Of a stretch of 27,294 bases of DNA, positions 1-7,271 are shown piece by piece (within the stretch, counting starts at the first letter, position 1; each line of letters starts with the position of its first letter). The DNA is taken from the NCBI GenBank assembly GCA_004552615.1, contig SFNZ01000027.1:1-27294 (forward strand). Direction: 5' to 3'. Below the pieces are notes generated by a model. That model was not told the DNA's origin. It saw only the letters and a list, made by a program, of their open reading frames with translations, and searched no databases. The stretch is from Bacteroidales bacterium (lineage in GTDB: Bacteria; Bacteroidota; Bacteroidia; Bacteroidales; UBA932). Both the position numbers and the translations under genes were made by a program.

Positions 1-335
1 GTCTCGGTCCTGTACCTTATCACCCCGAATATCGCAAACAGTCCGAGGGTCAGTCCTATCTGTATCTTCACGCTCTCCATCAGGAAAATGAGCAGGAACA
101 TGGCCGAGGCAAATGCTAGGAAAGTGAGGCAATATTCTTTCCTTCCGCTGCGGCGGCGGTATATGAGATAAACTATCACCCAGCTGACCAGCAAGTTGAA
201 TGCAAAGCGGAGCAGCAGGTGATACAGGTTGGTTGCCTCGAGAAGAGGCACGCCGAGAAATGTGGTTCCGTTGGTGACCTCGTATCCGAATTCTTCTGCG
301 ATTGTCGGGTCGAAGTCAGGCATCTGTTGAATCAT
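1..335 (-). CDS. DUF4956 family membrane protein, partial (3' end outside window)
   Basis: This is the N-terminal 111 or so residues of a protein that reads out of the left edge. My translation starts MIQQMPDFDPTIAEEFGYEV, followed by two hydrophobic stretches: one around residues 45-55 (LLVSWVIVYLIY) and one around 65-80 (FLAFASAMFLLIFLM). It then reads VKIQIGLTLGLFAIFGVIRYRD, a sequence typical of DUF4956 membrane proteins. The ATG at 335 overlaps the TGA of the upstream VTC-domain gene (ATGA), so the two are probably translationally coupled. DUF4956 genes commonly sit beside VTC-domain genes in bacteria, which supports the call. The molecular role is unknown; a membrane partner of the polyphosphate-polymerase-like protein is inference. 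Confidence 0.8.
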   Translation of the reverse strand, partial: MIQQMPDFDPTIAEEFGYEVTNGTTFLGVPLLEATNLYHLLLRFAFNLLVSWVIVYLIYRRRSGRKEYCLTFLAFASAMFLLIFLMESVKIQIGLTLGLFAIFGVIRYRTE

Positions 336-1102
336 CGTGTAAGTAATTTGTTATGTGTAAGTTTTTCTACAGTTCTTATCTTCTGGATGAAACGGGAGTG
401 CCGGATTGCAGGCTCAGTAAGCCCTGTACCGACGCAATACTTGCTGATTCTCAACGGCTTCACTCTCATATCCAGTAATATTTCCTTTATATCGGAACGG
501 CAGAACCCGTCCTGTTTCAACTCGATTATCACGGCATCCCCGAGATCTGCACGGCCCCCGGTCCTGAGATTGTGGAAATTCAGGTCCATATCTACAGTCA
601 GCCTTTCAGTCCTTGCATTGTTCACCAGGGTCATACGCCTGAATACAGTTCTCGTGGACGGGGACAGTTCACCGGCCATGAAATCGGACTTGGATTCCAG
701 GAAACCGGCAACTGCCACGTCTCCCTCAAAAGAGAAAAATTCAGACTCCGGGATTGAAATCCGCTTTTTCTTCGTCCGCCCGTGGTTATTCTTCCGTTTG
801 ACCTCGAGAAAAGTGCTCCCGGAAGAAAGATAGCGCCGGGTCCTGATTTTCTGGCGGGTGAGCCTGCGGTTGTGATGGTCGAGATACATCCCGTAGCTGT
901 CAGTATCATAATACAGGGTGTCATAGTCGCAGAGCCGGTTCCCTCCGATGTCGAGCACGCTGTACAGGCCAGCCGCCCTCCCAAGCAGGGGACACAGCTG
1001 TGCCTTGGTAGCCAAGTACTTGGTATCCACGCGGTTCATTAGTTTTATGGAATCCATTTCCTCCAACGAGATGCCGCGCATTGTCTGCAGGATGGCATCC
1101 AT
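332..1102 (-). CDS. VTC-domain polyphosphate polymerase-like protein
   Basis: About 256 residues, matching bacterial VTC-domain proteins related to the catalytic subunit of the yeast vacuolar transporter chaperone, which makes polyphosphate from ATP. Visible motifs, in order, are NRVDTKY near the N-terminus, DYDTLYYDTDSY, RQKIRTRRY, FLEVKRKNNHGRTKKKRI (the basic strand lining the tunnel), VDMDLNFHN and VIIELKQDG. The alternating Arg/Lys and Glu residues of the tunnel fold are therefore present. I chose the ATG at 1102, with a GGAG eight bases upstream. A TTG at 1108 would add two residues and overlap the upstream stop. The gene lies 2 bases after a secreted YD-like protein and overlaps the DUF4956 gene by ATGA, so this looks like a three-gene operon. 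Enzymatic activity in bacteria is inferred from the fold. Confidence 0.85.
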   Translation of the reverse strand: MDAILQTMRGISLEEMDSIKLMNRVDTKYLATKAQLCPLLGRAAGLYSVLDIGGNRLCDYDTLYYDTDSYGMYLDHHNRRLTRQKIRTRRYLSSGSTFLEVKRKNNHGRTKKKRISIPESEFFSFEGDVAVAGFLESKSDFMAGELSPSTRTVFRRMTLVNNARTERLTVDMDLNFHNLRTGGRADLGDAVIIELKQDGFCRSDIKEILLDMRVKPLRISKYCVGTGLTEPAIRHSRFIQKIRTVEKLTHNKLLTR

Positions 1103-1104
1103 CG

Positions 1105-1560
1105 TCAAGGCTCCGTGAATACGTATTCAAACACCTTGACTGACTGGAGCTTGCCGTTGGGAGCATAATTGTACTGCTTCTTCTTGGTACCGTCGGCATT
1201 CCATTCGTACTTGCGGATACGGACCGGCTTGTTCCTGTCGTCATACTCCACTTCTTTCGAGACCCTGCCGTTTTCACCATACTCGAGAGTCTCCCTCCAT
1301 TTCTGTCCGTAGGAGGCATATTCTATCTCCTCAACCTTCCGCCCCTGGGAATCGTAGGTTGTCTGGCGGTCAAGCCATCTGGTCCTGGTCCTGGCATCTG
1401 TGTTCCACTCTTTGACTACCAGATTTCTGCGTGCATCACGCTTGGCGAGCGTTGCCGGGTCCAGTTCCTGGGCTGACATGGTAAAACCGCAAAGCAATGC
1501 CAGGAAAATGGAGACGGCTGCCGGTTTCATGCCCTGAAGAATTCTCATGATTGTTTCCAT
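1105..1560 (-). CDS. secreted YD-repeat-like protein
   Basis: A 151-residue protein with a signal peptide: a short basic start, a hydrophobic core (AAVSIFLALLCGFTM) and likely cleavage after MSA, before QELDP. The mature part contains degenerate Tyr/Asp/Gly units such as YDSQGRKVEEIEY, YGENGRVSKEVEYDD, YEWNADGTKKKQY and YAPNGKLQSVKVFEY. These resemble the YD/RHS-type or MORN-like antiparallel strand repeats found in small exported Bacteroidales proteins. No catalytic residues are evident. It lies upstream of the VTC and DUF4956 genes in the same direction and 56 bases after ychF. The function is unknown; its place in the operon suggests a cell-envelope role linked to them, but that is inference. 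Confidence 0.7.
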   Translation of the reverse strand: METIMRILQGMKPAAVSIFLALLCGFTMSAQELDPATLAKRDARRNLVVKEWNTDARTRTRWLDRQTTYDSQGRKVEEIEYASYGQKWRETLEYGENGRVSKEVEYDDRNKPVRIRKYEWNADGTKKKQYNYAPNGKLQSVKVFEYVFTEP

Positions 1561-1616
1561 AATTTATAGTCAGGTTTCTATTTGCTTGTCAATGACGATG
1601 TTGCAGTAAACGGCGC

Positions 1617-2717
1617 TTATACGTTGAAGAGGAAATGCATGATGTCCCCGTCCTGCACGACATACTCTTTTCCTTCCGTGGAGAGTTTTCCGGCGGCGCG
1701 GCAGGCAGCCTCCGACTTGTACTGGATGAAGTCTTCGTATTTGATGACTTCGGCACGGATGAATCCTTTCTCGAAATCAGTATGGATGACACCTGCGGCA
1801 CGCGGAGCCTTGTCCCCGGTGTTGATGGTCCATGCGCGGCACTCGTCGGCACCGGCAGTGAAGAATGTCTGGAGACCCAACAGCTTGTATGCTCCCCTGA
1901 TGAGGCGGGCGGAACCGGATTCGGAAAGGCCCAGTTCATCGAGAAACATCTGCCTGTCCTCGTAGCTTTCCATTTCGGCAATGTCGGATTCCGTCTTTGC
2001 GGATATGATGAGGATTTCCGCATTCTCATCCTTCACGGCCTCGCGTACGGCATCCACATAGGCATTGCCTGAAACTGCTGAATTGTCATCCACGTTGCAG
2101 ACATACATCACCGGCTTGTTGGTGAGAAGGAAAAGGTCCTTGGCCATCACTTCCTCCTCCGGAGCCAGTTCCACGGTACGGCAGGATTTTCCGGCAAGCA
2201 GGGCATCGCGGTATCTCTCAAGGAGATCCATCAGTTTCTTCGCATCCTTGTCACCTCCCGTGCGGGCCTGTTTCTGGACTTTCACCAATCGGCTTTCAAC
2301 AGTCTCGAGGTCCTTGATCTGCAATTCGGTATCCACTACTTCCTTGTCACGGACCGGATCCACGGTACCGTCCACGTGGACGATATTGCCGTTGTCGAAA
2401 CACCTGAGCACGTGCAGGATTGCATCGGTCTCGCGTATGTTCGCAAGAAACTGGTTCCCGAGGCCTTCTCCCTTGCTCGCTCCTTTGACGAGGCCGGCTA
2501 TGTCCACTATGTCGACCGTGGCAGGGACCACCCTTTTCGGATTGCAGAGGTCCGCAAGGGCCTCAAGCCTCTTGTCCGGCACATTTGTCGAACCGAGATT
2601 CGGCTCGATGGTGCAGAACGGGAAATTGGCGCTCTGGGCCTTGCCTGAACTTATACAATTGAAAAGTGTCGATTTCCCCACATTGGGAAGTCCTACTATA
2701 CCGCATTTGAGTGACAT
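1617..2717 (-). CDS. ychF: redox-regulated ATPase YchF (Obg-family)
   Basis: A 366-residue cytoplasmic P-loop protein of normal length for YchF. The P-loop is GLPNVGKST (residues 9-17) and the switch II motif is DIAGLVKGAS (from about residue 72). In place of the usual NKxD motif it has CNVDD, in keeping with the known preference of YchF for ATP over GTP. A coiled-coil arm (LETVESRLVKVQKQ) follows, and the C-terminal TGS domain is seen in LQTFFTAGADECRAWTI and GFIRAEVIKYEDF. YchF binds ribosomes and is linked to translation control and oxidative-stress response. It has its own promoter (2738-2768) and is transcribed away from the exonuclease-family gene at 2880. Confidence 0.96.
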   Translation of the reverse strand: MSLKCGIVGLPNVGKSTLFNCISSGKAQSANFPFCTIEPNLGSTNVPDKRLEALADLCNPKRVVPATVDIVDIAGLVKGASKGEGLGNQFLANIRETDAILHVLRCFDNGNIVHVDGTVDPVRDKEVVDTELQIKDLETVESRLVKVQKQARTGGDKDAKKLMDLLERYRDALLAGKSCRTVELAPEEEVMAKDLFLLTNKPVMYVCNVDDNSAVSGNAYVDAVREAVKDENAEILIISAKTESDIAEMESYEDRQMFLDELGLSESGSARLIRGAYKLLGLQTFFTAGADECRAWTINTGDKAPRAAGVIHTDFEKGFIRAEVIKYEDFIQYKSEAACRAAGKLSTEGKEYVVQDGDIMHFLFNV

Positions 2718-2737
2718 GTCCGAAAAATTTTAGTCTG

Positions 2738-2768
2738 CAAATTTAGTAATTTTCAAGTTCACCACAAA
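2738..2768 (-). promoter_or_regulatory. Bacteroides-type promoter of ychF
   Basis: Read on the minus strand, TTTG (2768-2765) is followed after 19 bases by TAAATTTG (2745-2738). This matches the -33/-7 consensus TTTG and TAnnTTTG of the Bacteroidota primary sigma factor. Transcription would begin near 2731, leaving a leader of only about 14 bases before the ATG at 2717. A weak plus-strand match (TTTA at 2776, 20 bases, TAAATTTTG at 2800) could serve the divergent gene at 2880, but its -7 box has one base too many. Confidence 0.7.
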
Positions 2769-2792
2769 TATAAGATTTACGCCACAAATATA
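2762..2792. repeat. two 11-bp direct repeats spaced 20 bp
   Basis: CCACAAATATA occurs at 2762-2772 and again, without mismatch, at 2782-2792. The offset is exactly 20 bases, about two helical turns. The first copy contains the -33 box of the ychF promoter. On the minus strand each copy reads TATATTTG, so each is also a -7-like box. It may be a tandem binding site or simply a duplicated promoter element. Confidence 0.6.
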
Positions 2793-2879
2793 TCTTTCTT
2801 AAATTTTGCAACGCCACAGGGATGCTGCCGCAGCGGAAATGTTCCCGATATTGCAGGGAGTTTAAATTGATGGCCGTAC

Positions 2880-3872
2880 ATGATACTGGAATTGTTGACT
2901 GCACTGGCGGTCTCCGTCTCCGGAATGGAGAGGACCGACACCTCCGGAACATTGGTGATGTTCTGGAATCTTGAGAATTTCTTCGACTGCACGGACAGCG
3001 GAGGCGGAGATTCCGACCTCGAATTCACTCCCCGCGGGCCCAGGCACTGGACTCCGACGAGATTCTGGCGGAAATGCGAAGCCACGGCCAAGTCCGTTCT
3101 TTGGATTGCTGACCGGTACGGAAGGCTGCCGGACGTGATCGGGGTTGCGGAGGTGGAAAACAGAACTGTACTTGAGAAGATGCTGCACGGCACCTCCCTG
3201 AGGAAATACGGATATTCCGTCCTGCACCGCGACTCGCCTGACCACAGGGGAATTGACGTGGCGATGATGTACCGCAGGACTGTCTTCCGCCAGGTCAGGT
3301 CAGGCATCAGGCGGCTGGACTCAATGGCTACGAGGGACATCCTTTTCGCCGAACTGGAAGACAGGCGGGATGGTATTCGTACTGTCTTCATCGTCAATCA
3401 TTTTCCTTCAAAATACGGAGGATCCGTGACCGGCGACAGGAGGGCTGCCGCAGCCTCGGCCCTGAGGGACCTCTGCGATTCCGTGTACTCTTCCGGAACT
3501 TCCGCAATCGTTGCGATGGGTGATTTCAACGACACCCCTTCCTCGCCGGCTTTCGACACTTTGGGACCGGTCATGATGAATCTTGCCATGCCGTTCGAAG
3601 CCTCCGGAAAAGGCACGATAAGGTTCAATGGCAGATGGGATATGATAGACATGTTCTGGGCAAGCCCGCACATGGCGGAAGAATGCAGGATGGAGATAGG
3701 GGAATTGCCGTTTCTCATGACAAGGGACAATGTACATGCAGGATTCAAGCCTCTCAGGACATATTCAGGCCCGCGCTATCTCGGAGGGGTCAGCGACCAT
3801 TGCCCGATATTGCTGAGGATAGTGCAGGCCGCGGGGACGGAGGCAGACGCCAACGGAGGAAATCCGGAATAA
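2880..3872 (+). CDS. endonuclease/exonuclease/phosphatase-family protein
   Basis: A 330-residue protein of the EEP superfamily (DNase I, sphingomyelinase and inositol-phosphatase fold). The catalytic landmarks are in order: FWNLENFFD (residues 28-36), GVAEVEN (metal-binding Glu near 91), HRGIDVAMMYR (122-132), VNHFPSKYGG (172-181), GDFNDTP (214-220) and SDHCPIL (305-311). A short hydrophobic stretch at the start (LELLTALAVSVS) could be a weak signal peptide; related Bacteroidales proteins are usually exported. The C-terminus ends in a low-complexity tail. Substrate is not predictable: nuclease or phosphodiesterase are both possible. It stands alone, divergent from ychF, and galK follows with its own promoter. 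Confidence 0.9.
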   Translation: MILELLTALAVSVSGMERTDTSGTLVMFWNLENFFDCTDSGGGDSDLEFTPRGPRHWTPTRFWRKCEATAKSVLWIADRYGRLPDVIGVAEVENRTVLEKMLHGTSLRKYGYSVLHRDSPDHRGIDVAMMYRRTVFRQVRSGIRRLDSMATRDILFAELEDRRDGIRTVFIVNHFPSKYGGSVTGDRRAAAASALRDLCDSVYSSGTSAIVAMGDFNDTPSSPAFDTLGPVMMNLAMPFEASGKGTIRFNGRWDMIDMFWASPHMAEECRMEIGELPFLMTRDNVHAGFKPLRTYSGPRYLGGVSDHCPILLRIVQAAGTEADANGGNPE

Positions 3873-3874
3873 TG

Positions 3875-3905
3875 TTTCATAATACCCATAATTTTATTAC
3901 ATTTG
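3875..3905 (+). promoter_or_regulatory. Bacteroides-type promoter of galK
   Basis: TTTC (3875-3878) is followed after 19 bases by TACATTTG (3898-3905), a full match to the -7 consensus TAnnTTTG with a one-mismatch -33 box. It starts two bases after the stop of the upstream gene. Transcription would begin near 3912, giving galK a leader of about 86 bases that contains a hairpin and a small reading frame. Confidence 0.65.
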
Positions 3906-3922
3906 CGATGCGGACTGCGCTT

Positions 3923-3943
3923 TTCCGGGTCTGTCACCCGGGA
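3923..3943 (+). promoter_or_regulatory. stem-loop in the galK leader
   Basis: CCGGGT (3925-3930) pairs perfectly with ACCCGG (3936-3941) around a 5-base loop. One G-U and one A-U pair extend the stem outward. No U-tract follows, so it is not a typical intrinsic terminator for the upstream gene. It lies about a dozen bases into the predicted galK leader and may be an mRNA-stability or attenuation element (inference). Confidence 0.45.
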
Positions 3944-3949
3944 CAAAGC

Positions 3950-3985
3950 ATGAATGGAAAGATTTACGATGTCACTAAATTTTAA
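3950..3985 (+). CDS. possible 11-residue leader peptide upstream of galK
   Basis: A small reading frame, MNGKIYDVTKF followed by TAA, begins seven bases after the leader stem and ends 12 bases before the galK ATG. It contains no run of a regulatory codon. Frames this short arise easily by chance, so it is listed only because it lies between a hairpin and a regulated sugar gene. Confidence 0.2.
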   Translation: MNGKIYDVTKF

Positions 3986-3997
3986 ACCACATACATT

Positions 3998-5155
3998 ATG
4001 GAAATGAAATCCAGAATCCAGGAGAAGTTCAAACTCCTTTACGGCACAGAAGGCGACTTGTTCTCGTCGGCCGGCAGAATCAATCTCATCGGAGAGCACA
4101 CGGACTACAACGGAGGTTATGTTTTCCCAGGCGCGATCGACAAAGGCATCATCATTGAGATAAGGCTCAACGGCACTGACAAGGTTCATGCGTATTCACT
4201 TGATTATGACGAATATGTGGAGTTCGGACTGAATGAGGAGGACAAGCCTCAGCAGAGCTGGGCAAGATACATCTTCGGCGTATGCCGCGAGACCATGAAG
4301 AGAGGCGGGAAAGTGGAAGGTTTCGACACCGTGTTCGCCGGTGACGTTCCTCTCGGAGCCGGCCTGTCATCGTCCGCTGCCCTTGAGAGTACCTTCGCAT
4401 ACGCTCTCAACTACCTGTTCAACAACATGATAGACAAGTTCGAGCTGGCCAAGATAGGACAGTCTACAGAGCATAACTACTGCGGAGTGAACTGCGGAAT
4501 CATGGACCAGTTCGCATCAATATTCGGCAAGAAGGGAAGCCTTATCAGGTTGAACTGCAAGACATTGGAATACAAATATTTCCCGTTCGATCCTGAAGCA
4601 GCAGGCTACAAACTCGTACTCATCGACTCATGCGTAAAGCACGAACTCGCTTCATCCGCATACAACAAGAGGCGCCAGTCCTGCGAGAACGCCTGCGCAG
4701 CCATCAAGAAGAACCATCCTGACGTGGAATTCCTGAGCGACGCCAAGAGGGTATGGCTCGACGAAGTCCGCGACCAGATTCCGGAGGAGGATTTCCTCAG
4801 GGCTGAATATGTCATAGGCGAGGTGCAGAGAGTGCTTGATGTCTGCGACGCCCTCGAGAGAGGAGACTACGAGACTGTAGGAGAAATGATGTACGAGACA
4901 CATTTCGGACTCAGCCGTCTTTACGAGGTAAGCTGCGAGGAACTTGATTTCCTGAACAAACTCGCACGCAAATGCGACGTCACAGGTTCACGCGTAATGG
5001 GAGGAGGATTCGGAGGATGTACCATCAACCTCGTCAGGAAAGACCTCTACGACAGCTTCATAAGCACCGCTACAACTCAGTTCACCGAGAAATTCGGACA
5101 CGCTCCTAAGGTTTATGACGTGGTCATCAGCGACGGAGCACGCAAGATAGAGTAG
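3998..5155 (+). CDS. galK: galactokinase
   Basis: A 385-residue GHMP kinase that phosphorylates galactose at C1 using ATP, the entry step of the Leloir pathway. Signature motifs are all intact: GRINLIGEHTDYNGGY (residues 26-41), the ATP-binding GLSSSAALE (122-130), CGIMDQF with the catalytic Asp near 170, and MGGGFGG (334-340). Length matches the E. coli enzyme (382). It has its own promoter and a structured leader. The partner galM lies about 9 kb downstream and is not in the same transcript; galT and galE are not in this window. The next gene is convergent with only 2 bases between stop codons. Confidence 0.97.
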   Translation: MEMKSRIQEKFKLLYGTEGDLFSSAGRINLIGEHTDYNGGYVFPGAIDKGIIIEIRLNGTDKVHAYSLDYDEYVEFGLNEEDKPQQSWARYIFGVCRETMKRGGKVEGFDTVFAGDVPLGAGLSSSAALESTFAYALNYLFNNMIDKFELAKIGQSTEHNYCGVNCGIMDQFASIFGKKGSLIRLNCKTLEYKYFPFDPEAAGYKLVLIDSCVKHELASSAYNKRRQSCENACAAIKKNHPDVEFLSDAKRVWLDEVRDQIPEEDFLRAEYVIGEVQRVLDVCDALERGDYETVGEMMYETHFGLSRLYEVSCEELDFLNKLARKCDVTGSRVMGGGFGGCTINLVRKDLYDSFISTATTQFTEKFGHAPKVYDVVISDGARKIE

Positions 5156-5157
5156 AT

Positions 5158-5835
5158 TCAGCGGATTTTTCCTGACAGCCAGCCAGCATCGACCTTGACG
5201 AATCCCGGCTCCGGCCGGACTGACGGATTGCGCTGGACGATCCCGCGGCAGTCTTCATAGACATTGAAGCCGACCTGGGCTCCGTGCATCTGCCCGTCGA
5301 GAGGATAGGAGAATGTAATATCGTTGTCAGGACCTTCAATACGGTAGAATTTCATAGGGGCGGCCACGATTGCGGCCGCTCTTTCTTTGTCCTTTTCCTT
5401 GCCGGCCAGCTCGAGCCTGGTGACGTATTTGCACATTTCCATCACCACGTCGTCCAGCCCGGCCTCATGGATGCTGACTTTCTCTATCAGGGAGCCCGCG
5501 TCTGACACCTGCCTGAGGACATACCCGTCCAGGCCACCGCCATCAGAGCACATCCGGTCGGCTATTGCAGCCATGTGCTTCTCCACGGCCTGCCTTTCCG
5601 TATCGCCGAGACTTCCTTCCGGAAGCAGCCAGACCATCAGGCGCTCGTCCGGGTCATGATACAATGTCTGGTACAGGGCCAGGTTCAGCTGTCCGCAACG
5701 CGGGCAGGTCCATACAAACAGGGAACCGTCCCTGACTTTCTCCTTCAGCTCAGGATTCTCCCTGACATTGATACTCTGATAGATAGTGACATTGTTCTCT
5801 CCGCCGCAGGCGGAACATCTGGCCGTAGTCTGCAT
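5158..5835 (-). CDS. CpXC-domain zinc-ribbon protein
   Basis: A 225-residue protein with two Cys pairs, CSAC (Cys7 and Cys10) and CPRC (Cys44 and Cys47), which should form a zinc ribbon at the N-terminus. The following YHDPDERLMVWLLPEG matches the CpXC domain, a family of unknown function in Bacteroidetes and Firmicutes. The rest is charged and soluble, with no signal peptide. It is transcribed alone toward galK. A TAAATTTG box on the minus strand (5905-5898) sits about 60 bases upstream and may be its -7 element. Function unknown; a nucleic-acid or protein-binding role is only suggested by the zinc ribbon. Confidence 0.8.
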   Translation of the reverse strand: MQTTARCSACGGENNVTIYQSINVRENPELKEKVRDGSLFVWTCPRCGQLNLALYQTLYHDPDERLMVWLLPEGSLGDTERQAVEKHMAAIADRMCSDGGGLDGYVLRQVSDAGSLIEKVSIHEAGLDDVVMEMCKYVTRLELAGKEKDKERAAAIVAAPMKFYRIEGPDNDITFSYPLDGQMHGAQVGFNVYEDCRGIVQRNPSVRPEPGFVKVDAGWLSGKIR

Positions 5836-5897
5836 GATTGTAATATATTAAAACATTGCCGCACGGACTGGGTGAAATACATTTCCGGCGACGCCTG

Positions 5898-5905
5898 CAA
5901 ATTTA
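5898..5905 (-). promoter_or_regulatory. possible -7 box for the CpXC gene
   Basis: The minus strand reads TAAATTTG here, a full match to TAnnTTTG, but I see no good TTTG at the expected -33 distance. Transcription would start near 5891. Confidence 0.35.
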
Positions 5906-5940
5906 CAATATATTTCGCAATTCGTCATTTTTGTTCCAAA

Positions 5941-5955
5941 TTACTTAAAAAGTAA
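5941..5955. promoter_or_regulatory. 15-bp perfect inverted repeat at the yeiH promoter
   Basis: TTACTT (5941-5946), a 3-base AAA centre and AAGTAA (5950-5955) form a perfect inverted repeat. It occupies the place where the -33 box of the TATATTTG promoter (5967-5974) should be, a typical position for a repressor or activator site. Confidence 0.45.
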
Positions 5956-5966
5956 TAAAAATATGT

Positions 5967-5974
5967 TATATTTG
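5967..5974 (+). promoter_or_regulatory. -7 promoter box of the yeiH-family gene
   Basis: TATATTTG matches TAnnTTTG. No clear TTTG lies 19-21 bases upstream; that position is taken by the inverted repeat at 5941-5955, which suggests activator-dependent or repressed expression. Transcription would start near 5981, with a leader of about 47 bases that can form a bulged hairpin (5975-5995). Confidence 0.5.
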
Positions 5975-6027
5975 GGCGTTTTTCGGCAAAAAGCCACCAA
6001 CTGAAAACAATAAAACCAAACCGAATA

Positions 6028-7269
6028 ATGAAATCATGGCTTAAGCAATTCACGACAGAGGACTGGATTATCGTCTTCGTCGGTGCGGCGGTTCTTGCGC
6101 TCGCATGCATTTTCCCGAAATCAATGCCGGTGATGCCAAAGACATTGGCTTCAGCAACAGACTGGGCAAGCGCCCTCTACATGTTCGGCTTCGTGCTGCT
6201 CCTCACCTATGTAACCCTGGCAGCTCTCAGGAAGCCCCTCAAAGGCACTTTCATCTCGTTGCTGTTCATCTTCGCGATTACTGTCCTGGCACAGGTTACG
6301 GCCAATATCCCTGTTATCAAGAAATGGGGATTCGAGTCAGTCTTCTTCGCAGTCATCTACGGTCTCATCCTGAACAACTGCTTCAGGCTTCCTTCATGGC
6401 TCAAGACTGCCGTCAACAGCGAGTTCTACATCAAGGTGGGCATCATCTGCCTCGGTTCCACGATACTCTTCGGTGAAATGATGAAGTCCGGAGCATACGG
6501 CCTCGCACAGTCATTCATCGTGGTGTTCACAGTGTGGTATTTCTGCTTCTGGGTAGGCAAGAAGATGAAAGTGGATCCGGAAATGGGAACCATGCTCTCC
6601 AGCGCAGTGTCAATCTGCGGCGTATCGGCTGCAATCGCCACCTGCGGAGTCATCAACGGAGACAACAAGAAACTCTCCTACGTGGTATCCCTCGTGCTCA
6701 TCATCGCCATCCCTATGATGTATCTCCTGCCTTGGCTTGCAGACCTCATGAATCTTTCACCTGAGGTAGCCGGAGCATGGATCGGAGGAACCATCGACAC
6801 CACCGGAGCCGTTGCCGCTGCAGGAACCCTCATCAAGGCTCCTGAGGCAGGCCAGACCGCCATCATCGTGAAGTCCTCGCAGAACGTCCTCCTCGGACTT
6901 GCAGCATTCTTCATTTCAATGATGTGGGCTTACAGGGGAACCAACAAGGAGACCCGTCCTACTGCCGGGGTCATCTGGGAGAGATTCCCTAAGTTCGTGC
7001 TCGGAATGATCATCGCATCCCTCGTGTTCAGCTTCCTCCTCTCTCCTGACGCCGCAAAGACCGTCAGCAAGGTGACCAAGGGATTCCAGAACACCCTGTT
7101 CAGCGTTGCCTTCGTATGCATCGGCCTGGAAACCAGGCTGAAGGACATCTTCGGCAAGGAGAACAGAGTACCACTCAAGGTATTCCTCACCGCACAGACA
7201 TTCAATATTTTCGTGACACTTGTAATCGCTTACATCATCTTCGGCCTCATCAAGCCGGCCATAGGATAA
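6028..7269 (+). CDS. YeiH-family putative sulfate exporter
   Basis: A 413-residue polytopic inner-membrane protein with about ten or more hydrophobic segments, from WIIVFVGAAVLALACIF near the start to FVTLVIAYIIFGLI at the end. Family landmarks include VSICGVSAAIATCGVI, a glycine-rich AGAWIGGTIDTTGAVAAAG and VKSSQNVLLGLAAFF, as in the YeiH/PSE family annotated as sulfate exporters. Transport substrate is known only weakly for the family. It is longer than E. coli YeiH (about 350) because of an extended N-terminal part. A lone gene with its own promoter and an inverted repeat at -33. It converges on the next gene with 2 bases between stops. Confidence 0.9.
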   Translation: MKSWLKQFTTEDWIIVFVGAAVLALACIFPKSMPVMPKTLASATDWASALYMFGFVLLLTYVTLAALRKPLKGTFISLLFIFAITVLAQVTANIPVIKKWGFESVFFAVIYGLILNNCFRLPSWLKTAVNSEFYIKVGIICLGSTILFGEMMKSGAYGLAQSFIVVFTVWYFCFWVGKKMKVDPEMGTMLSSAVSICGVSAAIATCGVINGDNKKLSYVVSLVLIIAIPMMYLLPWLADLMNLSPEVAGAWIGGTIDTTGAVAAAGTLIKAPEAGQTAIIVKSSQNVLLGLAAFFISMMWAYRGTNKETRPTAGVIWERFPKFVLGMIIASLVFSFLLSPDAAKTVSKVTKGFQNTLFSVAFVCIGLETRLKDIFGKENRVPLKVFLTAQTFNIFVTLVIAYIIFGLIKPAIG

Positions 7270-7271
7270 TC

